Shown here one piece after another: positions 1-9,017 of a stretch of 64,000 nt of DNA (the stretch's first letter is position 1; every line of letters starts with the position of its first letter). Origin of the DNA: Deltaproteobacteria bacterium. Its GTDB lineage: Bacteria; Desulfobacterota; Syntrophia; Syntrophales; Smithellaceae. The notes below the pieces were generated by a model. That model was not told the DNA's origin and made no database searches. It saw only the letters and a list, made by a program, of their open reading frames with translations. The position numbers were made by a program, and so were the translations under genes. The stretch lies in contig JAKLGV010000003.1 of the NCBI GenBank assembly GCA_022710585.1, positions 131,308 through 195,307 of the forward strand. Direction: 5' to 3'.

Positions 1-2127
1 CTCAACATGCTGGATCTGGCAGACATCCCTCTGCACAGAGAAGAACGCCGGGAAGAGCATCCGCTGATCATCGCCGGCGGCCCCTGCTGCTTCAATCCAG
101 CGCCGCTGATCGATTTTATCGATGCCTTTGTGATTGGCGAGGGCGAAGAGGTCGTCGGAGAAATCGTAGCGATGATTCGCGACGGCAAAAAGAAATCTTT
201 CTCCCGCAATGATCTTATAAAAGAGCTCGCCGGAATTCCCGGCGTTTACGTTCCCGCCGTTCACCATCACTACAACGTCATTAAAAAAAGAACCGTGAAG
301 AATCTGAACGCCTGGCAGCATCCGCTCAAACCGATTGTCCCGCTGATGCAGACCATTCACGACCGCGTCACGCTGGAAATCGCGCGCGGCTGCACACGCG
401 GCTGCCGGTTCTGTCAGGCGGGAATGCTGTGGCGTCCCTATCGCGAAAGAAATACATCTCTCTTAATGGAAATGGCCGAAAAGATGCTTCAGGAAACCGG
501 CCACGAAGAAATATCGCTTCTATCGCTCAGCTCCGGCGACTACAGTTGCATCGAACCGCTGGTACAAAACCTGATGAACCGCTACTATCAGAAAAAAGTG
601 GCCGTGGCGCTTCCCTCCCTGCGCGTGGAATCGCTCAATGAAACCTTAATGGAAGAAATCAAAAGGATTCGCAAAACCAGCTTCACGCTCGCACCGGAAG
701 CGGGAACGGATAAAATGCGCCTGATCATCAACAAGGGCAACACCACTGAAGATCTGCTCTCCACCGTGGATAAAATCTTTGCCGCGGGATGGAAATCAAT
801 CAAACTTTATTTTATGCTCGGCCTGCCCGGCGAAACGCAGGATGATTGGGAAGGCATCGTCAACCTTGCCTATGAAGCGCTGCGCAAGACAAAGAACCGC
901 GGCCAGATCACTGTCAGCCTTTCCACGTTTGTTCCCAAACCACACACGCCTTTTCAATGGGAAAGACAGATATCACTGGAAGAAACTTATGCCAGACAGG
1001 ATTTCATCCGCAATCGAATCAAGAACCGCAATCTCAGCGTTAAATGGCATGACGCCAGGATGAGTCTGCTGGAAGGAATCTTTTCGCGCGGCGACGCGAC
1101 AGCGGGAAAGCTGCTGGAATCCGCCTTTCACAAGGGCTGCCGACTGGACGGCTGGTCTGACCTTCTGCGCTTTGATCTCTGGCAGGAAGCGATGGCTGAG
1201 ACGGGTATCAATCCCGATGATTTCCTGCGCGAACGTAAACCTGATGAAGAACTGCCGTGGGATAATATTGACTGTGGCATCAGCCGCGAATTTCTGCTGG
1301 AAGAAAGGCAAAAATCGACAGAGCAAAAATCGACAGACGACTGCCGTTTTGAAGCCTGCCAGGAATGCGGCGCCTGTGATTTTAAAGAATTAGAAAATGT
1401 TTTTGCGGAAGAAAAAGAAACTGAAGCGCTCCTTTCCCTGCCTCCCGTTCCCGATGTCCCTCCAACGAAAGAATCAAAATATCGTTTTCTGTTTTCCAAA
1501 ACAGGACGATCCGGATTTCTATCTCATCTGGAGCTTTCCGCAGCTCTGGTTCGCGCTCTGCGCCGCAGCAGATTTGCGCTTTCCTACACCGCCGGATTCC
1601 ATCCGCATCCCAAAATATCCTTTGCCACCGCCACCTCCGTGGGCATGGAAAGCGCACAGGAATATACGGACATCACGGGACAGGAATATTTGTCCGACCT
1701 GAATTTGTTGAAAGATGAAATCAACGCTCTCCTTCCCGACGGCGTTAAAATCCTAGAAATCAGAAAATTATCTCCGGAAGAAAAAGCGATCGCTCAGGCT
1801 TTAAAAGGTTTTGAGTACGAGCTTCATCTACCCGCTGATATCGATAATGACCGACTGAAAGACATGGAAGAAAACATCAGGAATTTTCTGGCAGCAGAGA
1901 CCTTCAACATCCATAAAACATCAAAAGGCAAAACCATCGTCAAGGATATCCGCCCTTTTGTGAATCATCTGACACTGGATACTCAAACCGGAAAAGTCAG
2001 CTTTGCCGTCCCGCATCTTCAGGAAGGCTCCGCCCGGCCGGCTGACGTAATCACGCACATCCTGAAATCCGACCCGGCCGAGGCGCAACGGATCAGAGTG
2101 CTCAAAATAAAAACTTTTCTTTTTTGA
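1..2127 (+). CDS. Radical SAM protein fused to DUF2344 (TIGR03960/TIGR03936 type), 5' partial
   Basis: The reading frame is open from base 1, so the N-terminus lies outside the window; 708 residues are visible. The radical-SAM cluster motif is CTRGCRFC, with cysteine codons at 391, 403 and 412, which would bind a 4Fe-4S cluster for S-adenosylmethionine cleavage. The early GEGEE stretch is typical of the domain preceding the SAM barrel. A Cys-rich hinge (CQECGAC, about 1360-1380) leads to a C-terminal DUF2344 domain from about 1486, recognisable by GFLSHLEL and AGFHPHPKISF. Family membership is clear. The substrate is not established; RNA or ribosome modification is only a guess, based on this family often lying next to ribonuclease G genes. 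No such gene follows here. Confidence 0.9.
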   Translation, partial: LNMLDLADIPLHREERREEHPLIIAGGPCCFNPAPLIDFIDAFVIGEGEEVVGEIVAMIRDGKKKSFSRNDLIKELAGIPGVYVPAVHHHYNVIKKRTVKNLNAWQHPLKPIVPLMQTIHDRVTLEIARGCTRGCRFCQAGMLWRPYRERNTSLLMEMAEKMLQETGHEEISLLSLSSGDYSCIEPLVQNLMNRYYQKKVAVALPSLRVESLNETLMEEIKRIRKTSFTLAPEAGTDKMRLIINKGNTTEDLLSTVDKIFAAGWKSIKLYFMLGLPGETQDDWEGIVNLAYEALRKTKNRGQITVSLSTFVPKPHTPFQWERQISLEETYARQDFIRNRIKNRNLSVKWHDARMSLLEGIFSRGDATAGKLLESAFHKGCRLDGWSDLLRFDLWQEAMAETGINPDDFLRERKPDEELPWDNIDCGISREFLLEERQKSTEQKSTDDCRFEACQECGACDFKELENVFAEEKETEALLSLPPVPDVPPTKESKYRFLFSKTGRSGFLSHLELSAALVRALRRSRFALSYTAGFHPHPKISFATATSVGMESAQEYTDITGQEYLSDLNLLKDEINALLPDGVKILEIRKLSPEEKAIAQALKGFEYELHLPADIDNDRLKDMEENIRNFLAAETFNIHKTSKGKTIVKDIRPFVNHLTLDTQTGKVSFAVPHLQEGSARPADVITHILKSDPAEAQRIRVLKIKTFLF

Positions 2128-2148
2128 TTTAAACTTTGGAGGATAAAA

Positions 2149-2338
2149 TTGAACGAACGAGATTGGTTGAAATTACCTGTCGTAGTTTATTAAAGCTCAT
2201 CACGATATTTCTTCAAGCTGGCAGAAAGTGAGGCTTAAGAAATTTCAAAATGAGATCGATCCCTTCAAAAATGAGGCAGGATTCGAGCTAATTGCAAACG
2301 CGTTGGGTGTGCCACTGCCCAAGAAAACCCGGGCATAA
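2149..2338 (+). pseudogene. Possible frameshifted small gene (about 62 codons), unknown
   Basis: A good ribosome site, GGAGG at 2138-2142, stands 6 bases before a TTG at 2149. The frame begins [12 protein letters not shown] and stops at 2191. A +1 shift near 2185 continues as [13 protein letters not shown] and runs to a TAA at 2336, ending in [16 protein letters not shown]. Together the two frames give a coherent, charged protein of about 62 residues, so I read it as a small gene broken by one indel. I recognise no family. It could also be chance, or the end of a larger deleted gene. Confidence 0.35.
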
Positions 2339-2376
2339 TAGCCTGTATAAATTTTAATCATAGACCATATTGTAAA

Positions 2377-3261
2377 ATGACGAAACCTCCCAAAATAGTT
2401 ACAGATATAGTCAAATCCGTCTCTGAAAAATTGGGACGTGAGGCTATTCTTAGAAAAGTAAATAATCGAGAAGAGTATTTTATATTGGATCTGGCTTTTT
2501 CTTACTTCCAGAAAGCGGACAGAAACAGGAGAAACGACTATCGTAGCGGCTACCTATATTTCAAACTTAAGAATACAAATCACCTGTTATTCGTGTTGGC
2601 GCATTCACCGATAATGACATCATTCTTCAAGAAGAATTTTGACTATGAAGTGTTTAAAAATATCATTATCAACACCGAACTATATAGAGATGAAAATTCC
2701 TTACGTTTCAAGAATAAAGGCAAACAAGAGAGAATTAAAGCAATAGACATTAAAGAATTCCTTAATAAGCTTGACGAAATCGAAAAAGTTGGTTTTGCAA
2801 AATCGGTATTTGCAAAAGATACGAAAGGCATAACAGGCACAGGAAATATCTTTGCTTTGAGTATTGCCAGAGGTTTCAAAGGAAAGGATATTAATGAAAT
2901 AATCGAAAAGAGTTGGGATTTGTTTTTATGGTTATATCCGTCGAAACCTGTTTTTCAAAGAAATGCTTCCTTAAATAGAAGTCTGAATAAAATTGAAAAT
3001 GAATGTGAAATCAGCAAAATTAAAAATTTGCCAAAAAATATTTTGGAAACCTCATGTTCAGGACAAATAGAAGGCGCACATATAAAACCCCATAAGGATG
3101 GCGGCACAGATAAACTGGACAATGGCTTATGGCTATGCAAAGCGCATCACCGATTAACGGAGGGTAAGTTAGAAGGCCATCGCGGAATTAATACATTTAA
3201 GGTCAATTTTAAGAACAAAAGAGACAAGCGGCGTGTTCGGGGAACGCGCCCTACAATATAA
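2377..3261 (+). CDS. HNH endonuclease (HNH_2-like), probably horizontally acquired
   Basis: 294 residues. The C-terminal third resembles HNH_2-type nucleases: Cys210, EGAHIKPH with His235, LDNGLWLC with Asn249 and Cys254, and His257-His258. This fold usually coordinates a metal and cuts DNA, as in restriction enzymes. The first 200 residues are lysine/isoleucine-rich and match nothing I know; they could be a recognition domain. The gene is visibly more A/T-rich than its neighbours and lacks a clear Shine-Dalgarno, which suggests transfer. Residues 285-294 are encoded inside a palindrome (3230-3250), so the native C-terminus may have been replaced. No methyltransferase partner is nearby, so a restriction role is unproven. 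Confidence 0.7.
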   Translation: MTKPPKIVTDIVKSVSEKLGREAILRKVNNREEYFILDLAFSYFQKADRNRRNDYRSGYLYFKLKNTNHLLFVLAHSPIMTSFFKKNFDYEVFKNIIINTELYRDENSLRFKNKGKQERIKAIDIKEFLNKLDEIEKVGFAKSVFAKDTKGITGTGNIFALSIARGFKGKDINEIIEKSWDLFLWLYPSKPVFQRNASLNRSLNKIENECEISKIKNLPKNILETSCSGQIEGAHIKPHKDGGTDKLDNGLWLCKAHHRLTEGKLEGHRGINTFKVNFKNKRDKRRVRGTRPTI

Positions 3262-3284
3262 TGTAGCGCCCCGATTCTATCGGG
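3230..3284. repeat. Composite palindromic repeat at the end of the HNH gene
   Basis: Three hairpins follow each other. GGCGTGTTC (3230-3238) pairs with GAACGCGCC (3242-3250) around GGG. CTACA (3251-3255) pairs with TGTAG (3262-3266). CCCGAT (3270-3275) pairs with ATCGGG (3279-3284). The first lies within the HNH coding region. This is the look of a small dispersed palindromic repeat rather than a terminator, since no U-tract follows directly. Confidence 0.5.
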
Positions 3285-3344
3285 ATCCGAATACAGGGTT
3301 TCTGATAGGTTTTTTTTACACGAAACAGGTAAGAGCGAAGACTT

Positions 3345-4043
3345 GTGAGAATTTGGGACGTCAATCCGGGGTATTTAAACCGGCAAAGCCTTTTGGGTGA
3401 ACACCGTGAACTCCACGCGATTGTGTCTATTTTTATCAACAACAGAAAGGGATATTCGCGGCATCCCGAAACGCTGCGCTGGCAGGGTTTTGGCTGGGCG
3501 CTTGCTCAACGCCACAGATTGTTGGCGGAGGAAATGAGTCTGAGAGGCTATGCGGACCGCTCACCTGTGGAGCTCAAAACCGGCAAGCTGATATGGCCGA
3601 AGGTCTTTGTTGATCCGCCCGCCGAACAATTTAACATCCTGACGGGAAAATATCAAAACAAGGAACAAGGCCGGATTCCTCTTCCCGGAAATATTCAGCA
3701 GTTATGGGAGCAGCACAAACATTCGGTCATGGCAAGGGATGTTAACGAATACAAACGCATCGGCCGCCGGGTCGCTTCGTGCAAATCCGGTGAAGGCATC
3801 AGGGACATCTATCCTGAACTGGTGCGGCTACTGCGTTGCCCGCCCACTGAAGGCGGTTTTAGAAATACCGTCCAGCATATGTGGGGATACGTTGCGCCCT
3901 ACTCGCTTTTATCCGGCAGGATCTTGGAAGAAATGCCGCCACGGAAACTGCTGGAAGTCATACAAAATCTTGCCTTCCAGCATGATGTCGTCTATTTGAA
4001 GGAATCGACGGCACTGGGTGAATTGCCGGCATGGAAGATTTAG
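3345..4043 (+). CDS. Pyrimidine-dimer glycosylase (T4 endonuclease V type) fused to DUF1722
   Basis: 232 residues from a GTG start, chosen because family members begin M-R-(L/I)-W. The N-terminal part (about 1-115) resembles Pyr_excise (PF03013): GEHRELHAI places Arg21 and Glu22 where T4 endonuclease V has Arg22 and catalytic Glu23. The family excises UV-induced pyrimidine dimers. Residues about 118-228 match DUF1722 (YbgA), whose E. coli member lies beside the photolyase gene. The fusion therefore ties DUF1722 to UV repair by two independent contexts. The stop codon overlaps that of the convergent gene by 3 bases. Glycosylase activity is inferred, not shown. Confidence 0.75.
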   Translation: MRIWDVNPGYLNRQSLLGEHRELHAIVSIFINNRKGYSRHPETLRWQGFGWALAQRHRLLAEEMSLRGYADRSPVELKTGKLIWPKVFVDPPAEQFNILTGKYQNKEQGRIPLPGNIQQLWEQHKHSVMARDVNEYKRIGRRVASCKSGEGIRDIYPELVRLLRCPPTEGGFRNTVQHMWGYVAPYSLLSGRILEEMPPRKLLEVIQNLAFQHDVVYLKESTALGELPAWKI

Positions 4044-4909
4044 AAAATCAGTTTCAATTCTTTTGGCAGGACCTTAAAGGAAAAATCTGTTCGTTTTTCC
4101 TTTTCCGGATCGCCGTTGCGCTGTAAGAATTGTTCGGTTGAAGTTGTGATATGAATGTCTCTCGCCTTATAATAATCTCCGACTCTGTTTCCTCCCATCA
4201 GTGATGTCGCCAGAGCATACAGCGCCCCAAAAGGGCCGGAATCAAGAATCAGCAAATGTAAATAGCCGTCGTCATAATGAGCCTGGGGGACAACCTTGAA
4301 ACCATAGCCGTAAAAGGGAAGTTTGGTGATGACCGCGGTCAGTGAGTTTGACATTGTGATCTCCCTGCCGTCCATGGAGACGCGCAAATCCGCGCTGACA
4401 TATCCATCAAATAAAACTTTAAGCGTCGAAAGGCCATAAGCCGTAAATCCGAGAAGATCATGAATGAGATATTTATTTCTTTCCAGCAGGATGCTGCCCT
4501 CGATACCGATGCTCGCGAAAAGAGCCTTTGTTTTCCCGTCACAGCAGATGACGTCAATGGAATGCTGCTTCGCGTTTAAAATCGCGCGGGCGTTTTCTTT
4601 CGGACAGCGGGGCAGATGAAAGGTATGCCGCAGCACATCCCCCGAACCGAAGGGAAGAAACCCCAAGGGCACCTCCCGGGAAACACTGTTCATGACGAGA
4701 GAAAAGGTTCCGTCGCCGCCGGCAACCAGCAGGATGGATACTTTTTGAGACAGATCGCAGGCCGCGCGGCTGAATTCCTCGGGAGATGTGGTATCCAGAC
4801 CGGCAATCAAAACATCTTTCAGAACGCCGGATATTTCTTTAAGAATTTTTTGCTTCTCATCCAGAGAACGTTTGCCGGAAGCGGGATTGGCAATAATTCC
4901 GTATTTCAT
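4040..4909 (-). CDS. Diacylglycerol/lipid kinase family protein (DagK catalytic fold)
   Basis: 289 residues, the usual size for YegS/DgkB-like lipid kinases. The N-terminus MKYGIIANPASGK matches the nucleotide-binding start of the fold, and the catalytic GGDGT lies at residues 64-68. FLPFGSGDVLRHT corresponds to the second conserved loop. Such enzymes phosphorylate diacylglycerol or related lipids with ATP at the inner membrane. The substrate cannot be read from sequence. The gene stands alone on its strand, converging with the UV-endonuclease fusion and following the Ste24-like gene by 160 bases. Confidence 0.85.
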   Translation of the reverse strand: MKYGIIANPASGKRSLDEKQKILKEISGVLKDVLIAGLDTTSPEEFSRAACDLSQKVSILLVAGGDGTFSLVMNSVSREVPLGFLPFGSGDVLRHTFHLPRCPKENARAILNAKQHSIDVICCDGKTKALFASIGIEGSILLERNKYLIHDLLGFTAYGLSTLKVLFDGYVSADLRVSMDGREITMSNSLTAVITKLPFYGYGFKVVPQAHYDDGYLHLLILDSGPFGALYALATSLMGGNRVGDYYKARDIHITTSTEQFLQRNGDPEKEKRTDFSFKVLPKELKLIF

Positions 4910-5069
4910 TTTTTCTCACGGCTGCAATGTATTTTTGATGAAATGCAAATTTTGGACGGCCAGACTATAAGAGGCATGATTTTTTCTGTCAAGCAGATTA
5001 TGGGCAACTGTTTTGTCTATAATGACGATCTTCTGAATATTCGTCAAACGTTTCCGCATACACTTCAAA

Positions 5070-6332
5070 TCAGCAATCATTCGATTTTTGATCCATAGCC
5101 TTCAGATATTCGATTCTTTCCAGCAGCGGCGGGTGGGAGTAATAAAACCAGACATACCAGGGATGAGGATGAAGATTGGACAGGTTGTCTTTGGCCAGTC
5201 GTTTGAGGGCGTTCATCATCGGTTCGGATGTGCCGGTCAGATCATTCGCCATCTGATCTGCTTCGCGTTCATACCGGCGTGAAATCCATGCGCCGAGGGG
5301 GCTGAAGAAAAATCCGATACAACTGAAATAAAGAGAAACCAGAAGAAGACCAGCGTATACCGGGGTTTGATACAATCCGAATGCTTCGTACAGCGGCGGC
5401 CAGTTCACCAACAGAAAAATCAGATAGAATCCGACAAAAGAAGCGGCAATCATAAAAATCAACTGCTTTAGAATATGCTTTTTTTTCCAGTGGCCGATTT
5501 CGTGCGCGAGCACCGCCAGTATTTCATCCTGCGAATGCGAAGCCAGCAATGTATCGAACAGAACGATTCGCTTGGTTTTTCCGATGCCGGTGAAATAGGC
5601 ATTGGTGTGCTTGGAGCGTTTGCCTTCATCCACCTGAAAAATGCCTTTGGCCTTCAATCCGACTTTGGAAAGCAGGGCTTCAATTTTCCCTTTCAGCTCT
5701 TCATCCTTGATCGGTTCGTATTTATTAAAGAGCGGCGCGATGACCACCGGGAAAAGCCATAAAAGCAAGATTTCAAACGCGGTAAAGAATACCCACGCCC
5801 AGAACCACCAGCTATTCGGCCAATAAAGAATAAAGGCCATGAAAGCGGAAAGCAGAACCCCCATCAGGATGGCGGAAATAAGCACAGACTTGACCAGGTC
5901 GGTCAGCCAGAGTTTCCAGGTGATGGTGGAAAAGCCGTATTTCTTTTCCAGCACGAAGGTGTGATAAATGTCAAACGGCATTCCCACGACACCGCCAATG
6001 ACCGACAGTGTTCCGAAAAAAATCAGCGCCTGCCAGATCAAGTGCCACTGCAGGCCGGCAATTTTCGCGACAAGCACAGGCAGCAATAGAAAAATAATGG
6101 CCAACTCCAGAATGTCTTCCGTTGCGTTTTCCTTATTCTCCAGACGTGAATTGTCATAGGTGTAATCCACCATTTTATTCAGGGTTGCTTCATCAATCAC
6201 ACCCCGAAAAACATCGGGGATTTCTTTGCCGTGACTGCGCAGATGCCCGATGTTGACCTGCTGCAAAAAGAAACGCCAGATCAATCGGCCGAGAAACAAA
6301 ATTAAAAATACCATTAAAATCGCTTTTTCCAT
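5070..6332 (-). CDS. M48 metallopeptidase, Ste24/CAAX-protease-like, multi-pass membrane protein
   Basis: 420 residues from an ATG at 6332 with GGATG upstream; an in-frame GTG at 6368 adds 12 poorly fitting residues. His277-Glu278-x-x-His281 (HEIGH) is the zinc-binding motif, and the more distal EREAD supplies the third ligand. Several long hydrophobic segments surround it, as in Ste24 proteases. RSKHTNAYFTG is a conserved M48 stretch. Eukaryotic Ste24 trims prenylated proteins; bacterial homologues probably act in membrane-protein quality control. It is monocistronic by appearance, with about 245 bases without a gene upstream (6333-6577), where I see no recognisable element. Confidence 0.85.
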   Translation of the reverse strand: MEKAILMVFLILFLGRLIWRFFLQQVNIGHLRSHGKEIPDVFRGVIDEATLNKMVDYTYDNSRLENKENATEDILELAIIFLLLPVLVAKIAGLQWHLIWQALIFFGTLSVIGGVVGMPFDIYHTFVLEKKYGFSTITWKLWLTDLVKSVLISAILMGVLLSAFMAFILYWPNSWWFWAWVFFTAFEILLLWLFPVVIAPLFNKYEPIKDEELKGKIEALLSKVGLKAKGIFQVDEGKRSKHTNAYFTGIGKTKRIVLFDTLLASHSQDEILAVLAHEIGHWKKKHILKQLIFMIAASFVGFYLIFLLVNWPPLYEAFGLYQTPVYAGLLLVSLYFSCIGFFFSPLGAWISRRYEREADQMANDLTGTSEPMMNALKRLAKDNLSNLHPHPWYVWFYYSHPPLLERIEYLKAMDQKSNDC

Positions 6333-6577
6333 AAAACATCCGCTACAGAGGGTAGCCGTAAATGGCACAATCAGGCGATACGGTCAATCTATACTTGGGA
6401 AGTGAAAGAAAGCTGCATGCAAAAAAAACCACTATGATTCAGCAGGCGAAGAGGCTTGCCAGCATGGCTTCATTTCTTTTTAAAAGAAGAAAAGTAAACA
6501 AACTTAAAAAAATGGAAATATGTCATTGGCTCAGATGAAAGCGGCCGCATCACCCATCACCGTTTCTGAGCCTCGCC

Positions 6578-7141
6578 CTATGTCCACTGGAGATCAAAAA
6601 CGGTTGCGTCGGCACCCTCCCACATTTTTTCTCTAAACTCTACTTTAACGTTTTTTCCTCCCGCCATTTCCACCAGTGTATCGAAATGTCCCATCAGTTG
6701 ATAGCAAAACGGCAGATTGCCCGGATCGGATTTATCGTTATATGCATAGGACACAGTGGCATGTTTGGCATCTATTTTTTTAAATTCCAGCGGGTTGGGC
6801 ATAAAAAGCTGTCCGTATAAATTTACAAAAGAACTGACCGCGTTCATCGGATTGCGGTCGGCGATGACGTGTTTGTAGGTGGTTTCAAATAATTCCTTGC
6901 CCCTGATTTTTCCTCTTAAACGCACAATATCCGTGTTTCCGCCGGCAAGAACCTGAAAAACAGCGCGGCCGCATCTTTTGTATGTCTCGACAGGATACCA
7001 CGCGGACGGTAAAACCACTCCCTGCACAATCGTCAAATCTTCGGGTCTAAGATATCGTTTCCAATCCTTATCCTTATTGCCTCTGATCATGCGCACCTGA
7101 TCAATCAGCATGGTTCCCTTTACTTTTTGTACATCAGACAT
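6578..7141 (-). CDS. Small soluble protein, weakly DUF2378/TIGR02265-like
   Basis: 187 residues with no signal peptide or membrane segment. The arrangement of a central AWYPVETYKRCGRAVF stretch, a middle LRGK region, and a C-terminal half ending in Trp near the terminus recalls DUF2378, a family expanded in myxobacteria and of unknown function. The match is by eye and weak. The ribosome site GGAGGAATAGGT lies just before the ATG. The neighbours (Ste24-like protease and MltA) give no functional hint, and 165 bases separate it from mltA. Confidence 0.5.
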   Translation of the reverse strand: MSDVQKVKGTMLIDQVRMIRGNKDKDWKRYLRPEDLTIVQGVVLPSAWYPVETYKRCGRAVFQVLAGGNTDIVRLRGKIRGKELFETTYKHVIADRNPMNAVSSFVNLYGQLFMPNPLEFKKIDAKHATVSYAYNDKSDPGNLPFCYQLMGHFDTLVEMAGGKNVKVEFREKMWEGADATVFDLQWT

Positions 7142-7307
7142 ACCTATTCCTCCAAAATATTATTCTTCATAACGAATATAAATTATGTATTCTCCAACTA
7201 TATAAACTCCATAATAGCTGGCGTAAAAACTATAATAAACAACCGATGAATGCAAATATTTTTTAAGTCGAACTGCGGCAGATGGGATGTTATGCCGGTT
7301 GCAACAT

Positions 7308-8525
7308 TTATCGGCCTGCTTCGGAAGGATTCTGACCGCTCTCCGGTTTCAGAAAAAGATAATAAAGCCGGCCTTCGCGGTAGGTTTTGCCGGCCAGTTC
7401 ACCAGCCTTTTCACCGACTCCCATATAAACATCGCAACGTCCAGCCGCCCGGATAGCGCCTCCCGCATCCTGATCAAGGACAAAACCAACCGGCTTGTCC
7501 AGTTCAACGTCGGCAAAAGAAAACATCCCTCTCGGATAAATGGCTTTATCCGTCGCGATGGTCCTGAACGGCGTTACCGGTTCATTGAGCGATCCCCTGG
7601 GTTCGCCTTCCTCATATCGGAAGAAAACAAATCGAGGATTCTGACTGACATACAGATCGACTTCCTCCGGATGTATTTTGAAGTAATCGATCATGGCTTT
7701 CATATTGATGTTGTTTTCCGTAAGTTTTCCGTCAACAATCATCTTTTTTCTGATGCTCCGGTATTCCCAGCCGTTATGAGCGGCGTAGCCGACTGTCTTG
7801 ATCTGACCATCCGGCATGCGAATTTTTGCCGACCCCTGCACATGGACGATATAAACTTCAAAAGGATCGGCCAACCAGATCAGCTCACCACCGGCAAGAA
7901 GGCTTAATTTTTGGATCTCTTCTCTGCTCGGATATTGCTGAATCTGACCGTCTGTTCCCTTGCGCCCCAAAATCGCTCCATCGGCGCCTTTGACCAGATC
8001 ATCCGGAGTCTTATACAAAGCATACTTGAATTGCTCCGTGCGGACAGGTGAACCCTTAAAAATAGGCGTATAATATCCCGTAAATAGAACCGTCCCCTGA
8101 TTATCGCAGCCGACTGAAATGTACGTATCGAATTTCTCCCGTAAAAGCCGGTTCATTTCCTCGGGGGGCAGTTTCAAATCCAGAAGTCTTTCCAATTCCC
8201 GCAGACTCTTTAATCCATGGTCATGTGTAATTTCCCCGTAAGGGTAAAATTTTTCGCTGGACGGCTTTTCCATATAATGGATGCTTCTGGAGACGGCATC
8301 CCGCAAACCTTCCGTGTCGGCGTAAGCCTTCGTGTAGTCCGGTATCTGGGCGGGATCGGTAATCTTTCTCAATGCCAGTTCACCCGGCGGCAGCTCGCGA
8401 TTATAATCCTTGGCAGGTGGTTCAGGCAGGTTGGTGACCACCGTAGAAAGACGTCCTTTACAGCCCACCAGTGACAGTAAAGACAGAAAAATTATAAAGG
8501 TGATTAAAATATATCTGATTTTCAT
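7308..8525 (-). CDS. mltA: Membrane-bound lytic murein transglycosylase A
   Basis: 405 residues. A lipoprotein signal ends at LVGC (Cys22), so it should be lipid-anchored. FTGYYTPIFKGS starts the MltA domain, SAKIRMPDGQ the barrel core, and the C-terminal 3D domain contains FVLDQDAGGAIRAAGRCDVYMG with the conserved aspartates. The enzyme cleaves peptidoglycan glycan strands with formation of 1,6-anhydro-muramic acid. A perfect 8-bp hairpin (8538-8558) separates it from the small gene upstream, and no good Shine-Dalgarno is seen before the ATG. Family assignment is firm. Confidence 0.92.
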   Translation of the reverse strand: MKIRYILITFIIFLSLLSLVGCKGRLSTVVTNLPEPPAKDYNRELPPGELALRKITDPAQIPDYTKAYADTEGLRDAVSRSIHYMEKPSSEKFYPYGEITHDHGLKSLRELERLLDLKLPPEEMNRLLREKFDTYISVGCDNQGTVLFTGYYTPIFKGSPVRTEQFKYALYKTPDDLVKGADGAILGRKGTDGQIQQYPSREEIQKLSLLAGGELIWLADPFEVYIVHVQGSAKIRMPDGQIKTVGYAAHNGWEYRSIRKKMIVDGKLTENNINMKAMIDYFKIHPEEVDLYVSQNPRFVFFRYEEGEPRGSLNEPVTPFRTIATDKAIYPRGMFSFADVELDKPVGFVLDQDAGGAIRAAGRCDVYMGVGEKAGELAGKTYREGRLYYLFLKPESGQNPSEAGR

Positions 8526-8537
8526 TTAAAACGTGTG

Positions 8538-8558
8538 GCATTGCCGGACAGGCAATGC
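8538..8558. repeat. Perfect hairpin between DUF6812 gene and mltA
   Basis: GCATTGCC and GGCAATGC form a perfect 8-bp stem around a 5-base loop, immediately after the stop codon of the 8559-8822 gene and 12 bases before the mltA start. No U-tract follows on either strand. It may limit read-through, protect the upstream mRNA end, or mask the mltA start. Confidence 0.5.
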
Positions 8559-8822
8559 TTACCCTTCTGGAGATTCTATCGGCACCACCAGCCGAATATG
8601 CTTTCTTGCGAGATTCAGCGATGGATACTGCAAGCTCTCACCTGAACCGTCCAGTGCCACCAGTTCCACGTTGGTGAGCAGCAGAAATTCCTGGTCGCTG
8701 CGGTTGATGTAATCGGCAAGCGCGTTGCGGTAACTTCCCTGCGGGAGTGTAATGTCGCCTTCCACGCGGTAGCGATCCGTTTCCACAACAACCCTTTCGT
8801 GGCGTAAATCTATGCCGGGCAT
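8559..8822 (-). CDS. Small DUF6812-like protein
   Basis: 87 residues from the ATG at 8822, chosen because GGAGG stands 8 bases upstream; a longer in-frame ATG at 8867 has none. The pattern ETDRYRVEGDITLP, then ADYINRSDQEFLLLTNVE, is that of short DUF6812-type proteins found mostly in deltaproteobacteria. It is predicted to be a cytosolic beta-rich domain without signal peptide. It precedes mltA by 33 bases and is probably cotranscribed. The function is unknown. Confidence 0.6.
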   Translation of the reverse strand: MPGIDLRHERVVVETDRYRVEGDITLPQGSYRNALADYINRSDQEFLLLTNVELVALDGSGESLQYPSLNLARKHIRLVVPIESPEG

Positions 8823-9017
8823 CAGGGTAACCTCCGTAATGATGATGGTCTTTGCGGCTTTTAACAACCCTGCAAATGAGAACGCAGCCGCAATAAAATA
8901 CTGCTAAGTTGGCTTGGATTATAAGGAATCACTCTATAGATGTCAAGAAAATCCGGGGCAAAAAATGAATGGCACGGTTTGAAATCAACAGAATCATTTT
9001 GAAAATAAATTTGACCG

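Noticed and set aside
2128..4043. Complete restriction-modification or phage defence island
   Set aside because: No methyltransferase, helicase, integrase or second effector is present; one HNH gene alone does not support it.
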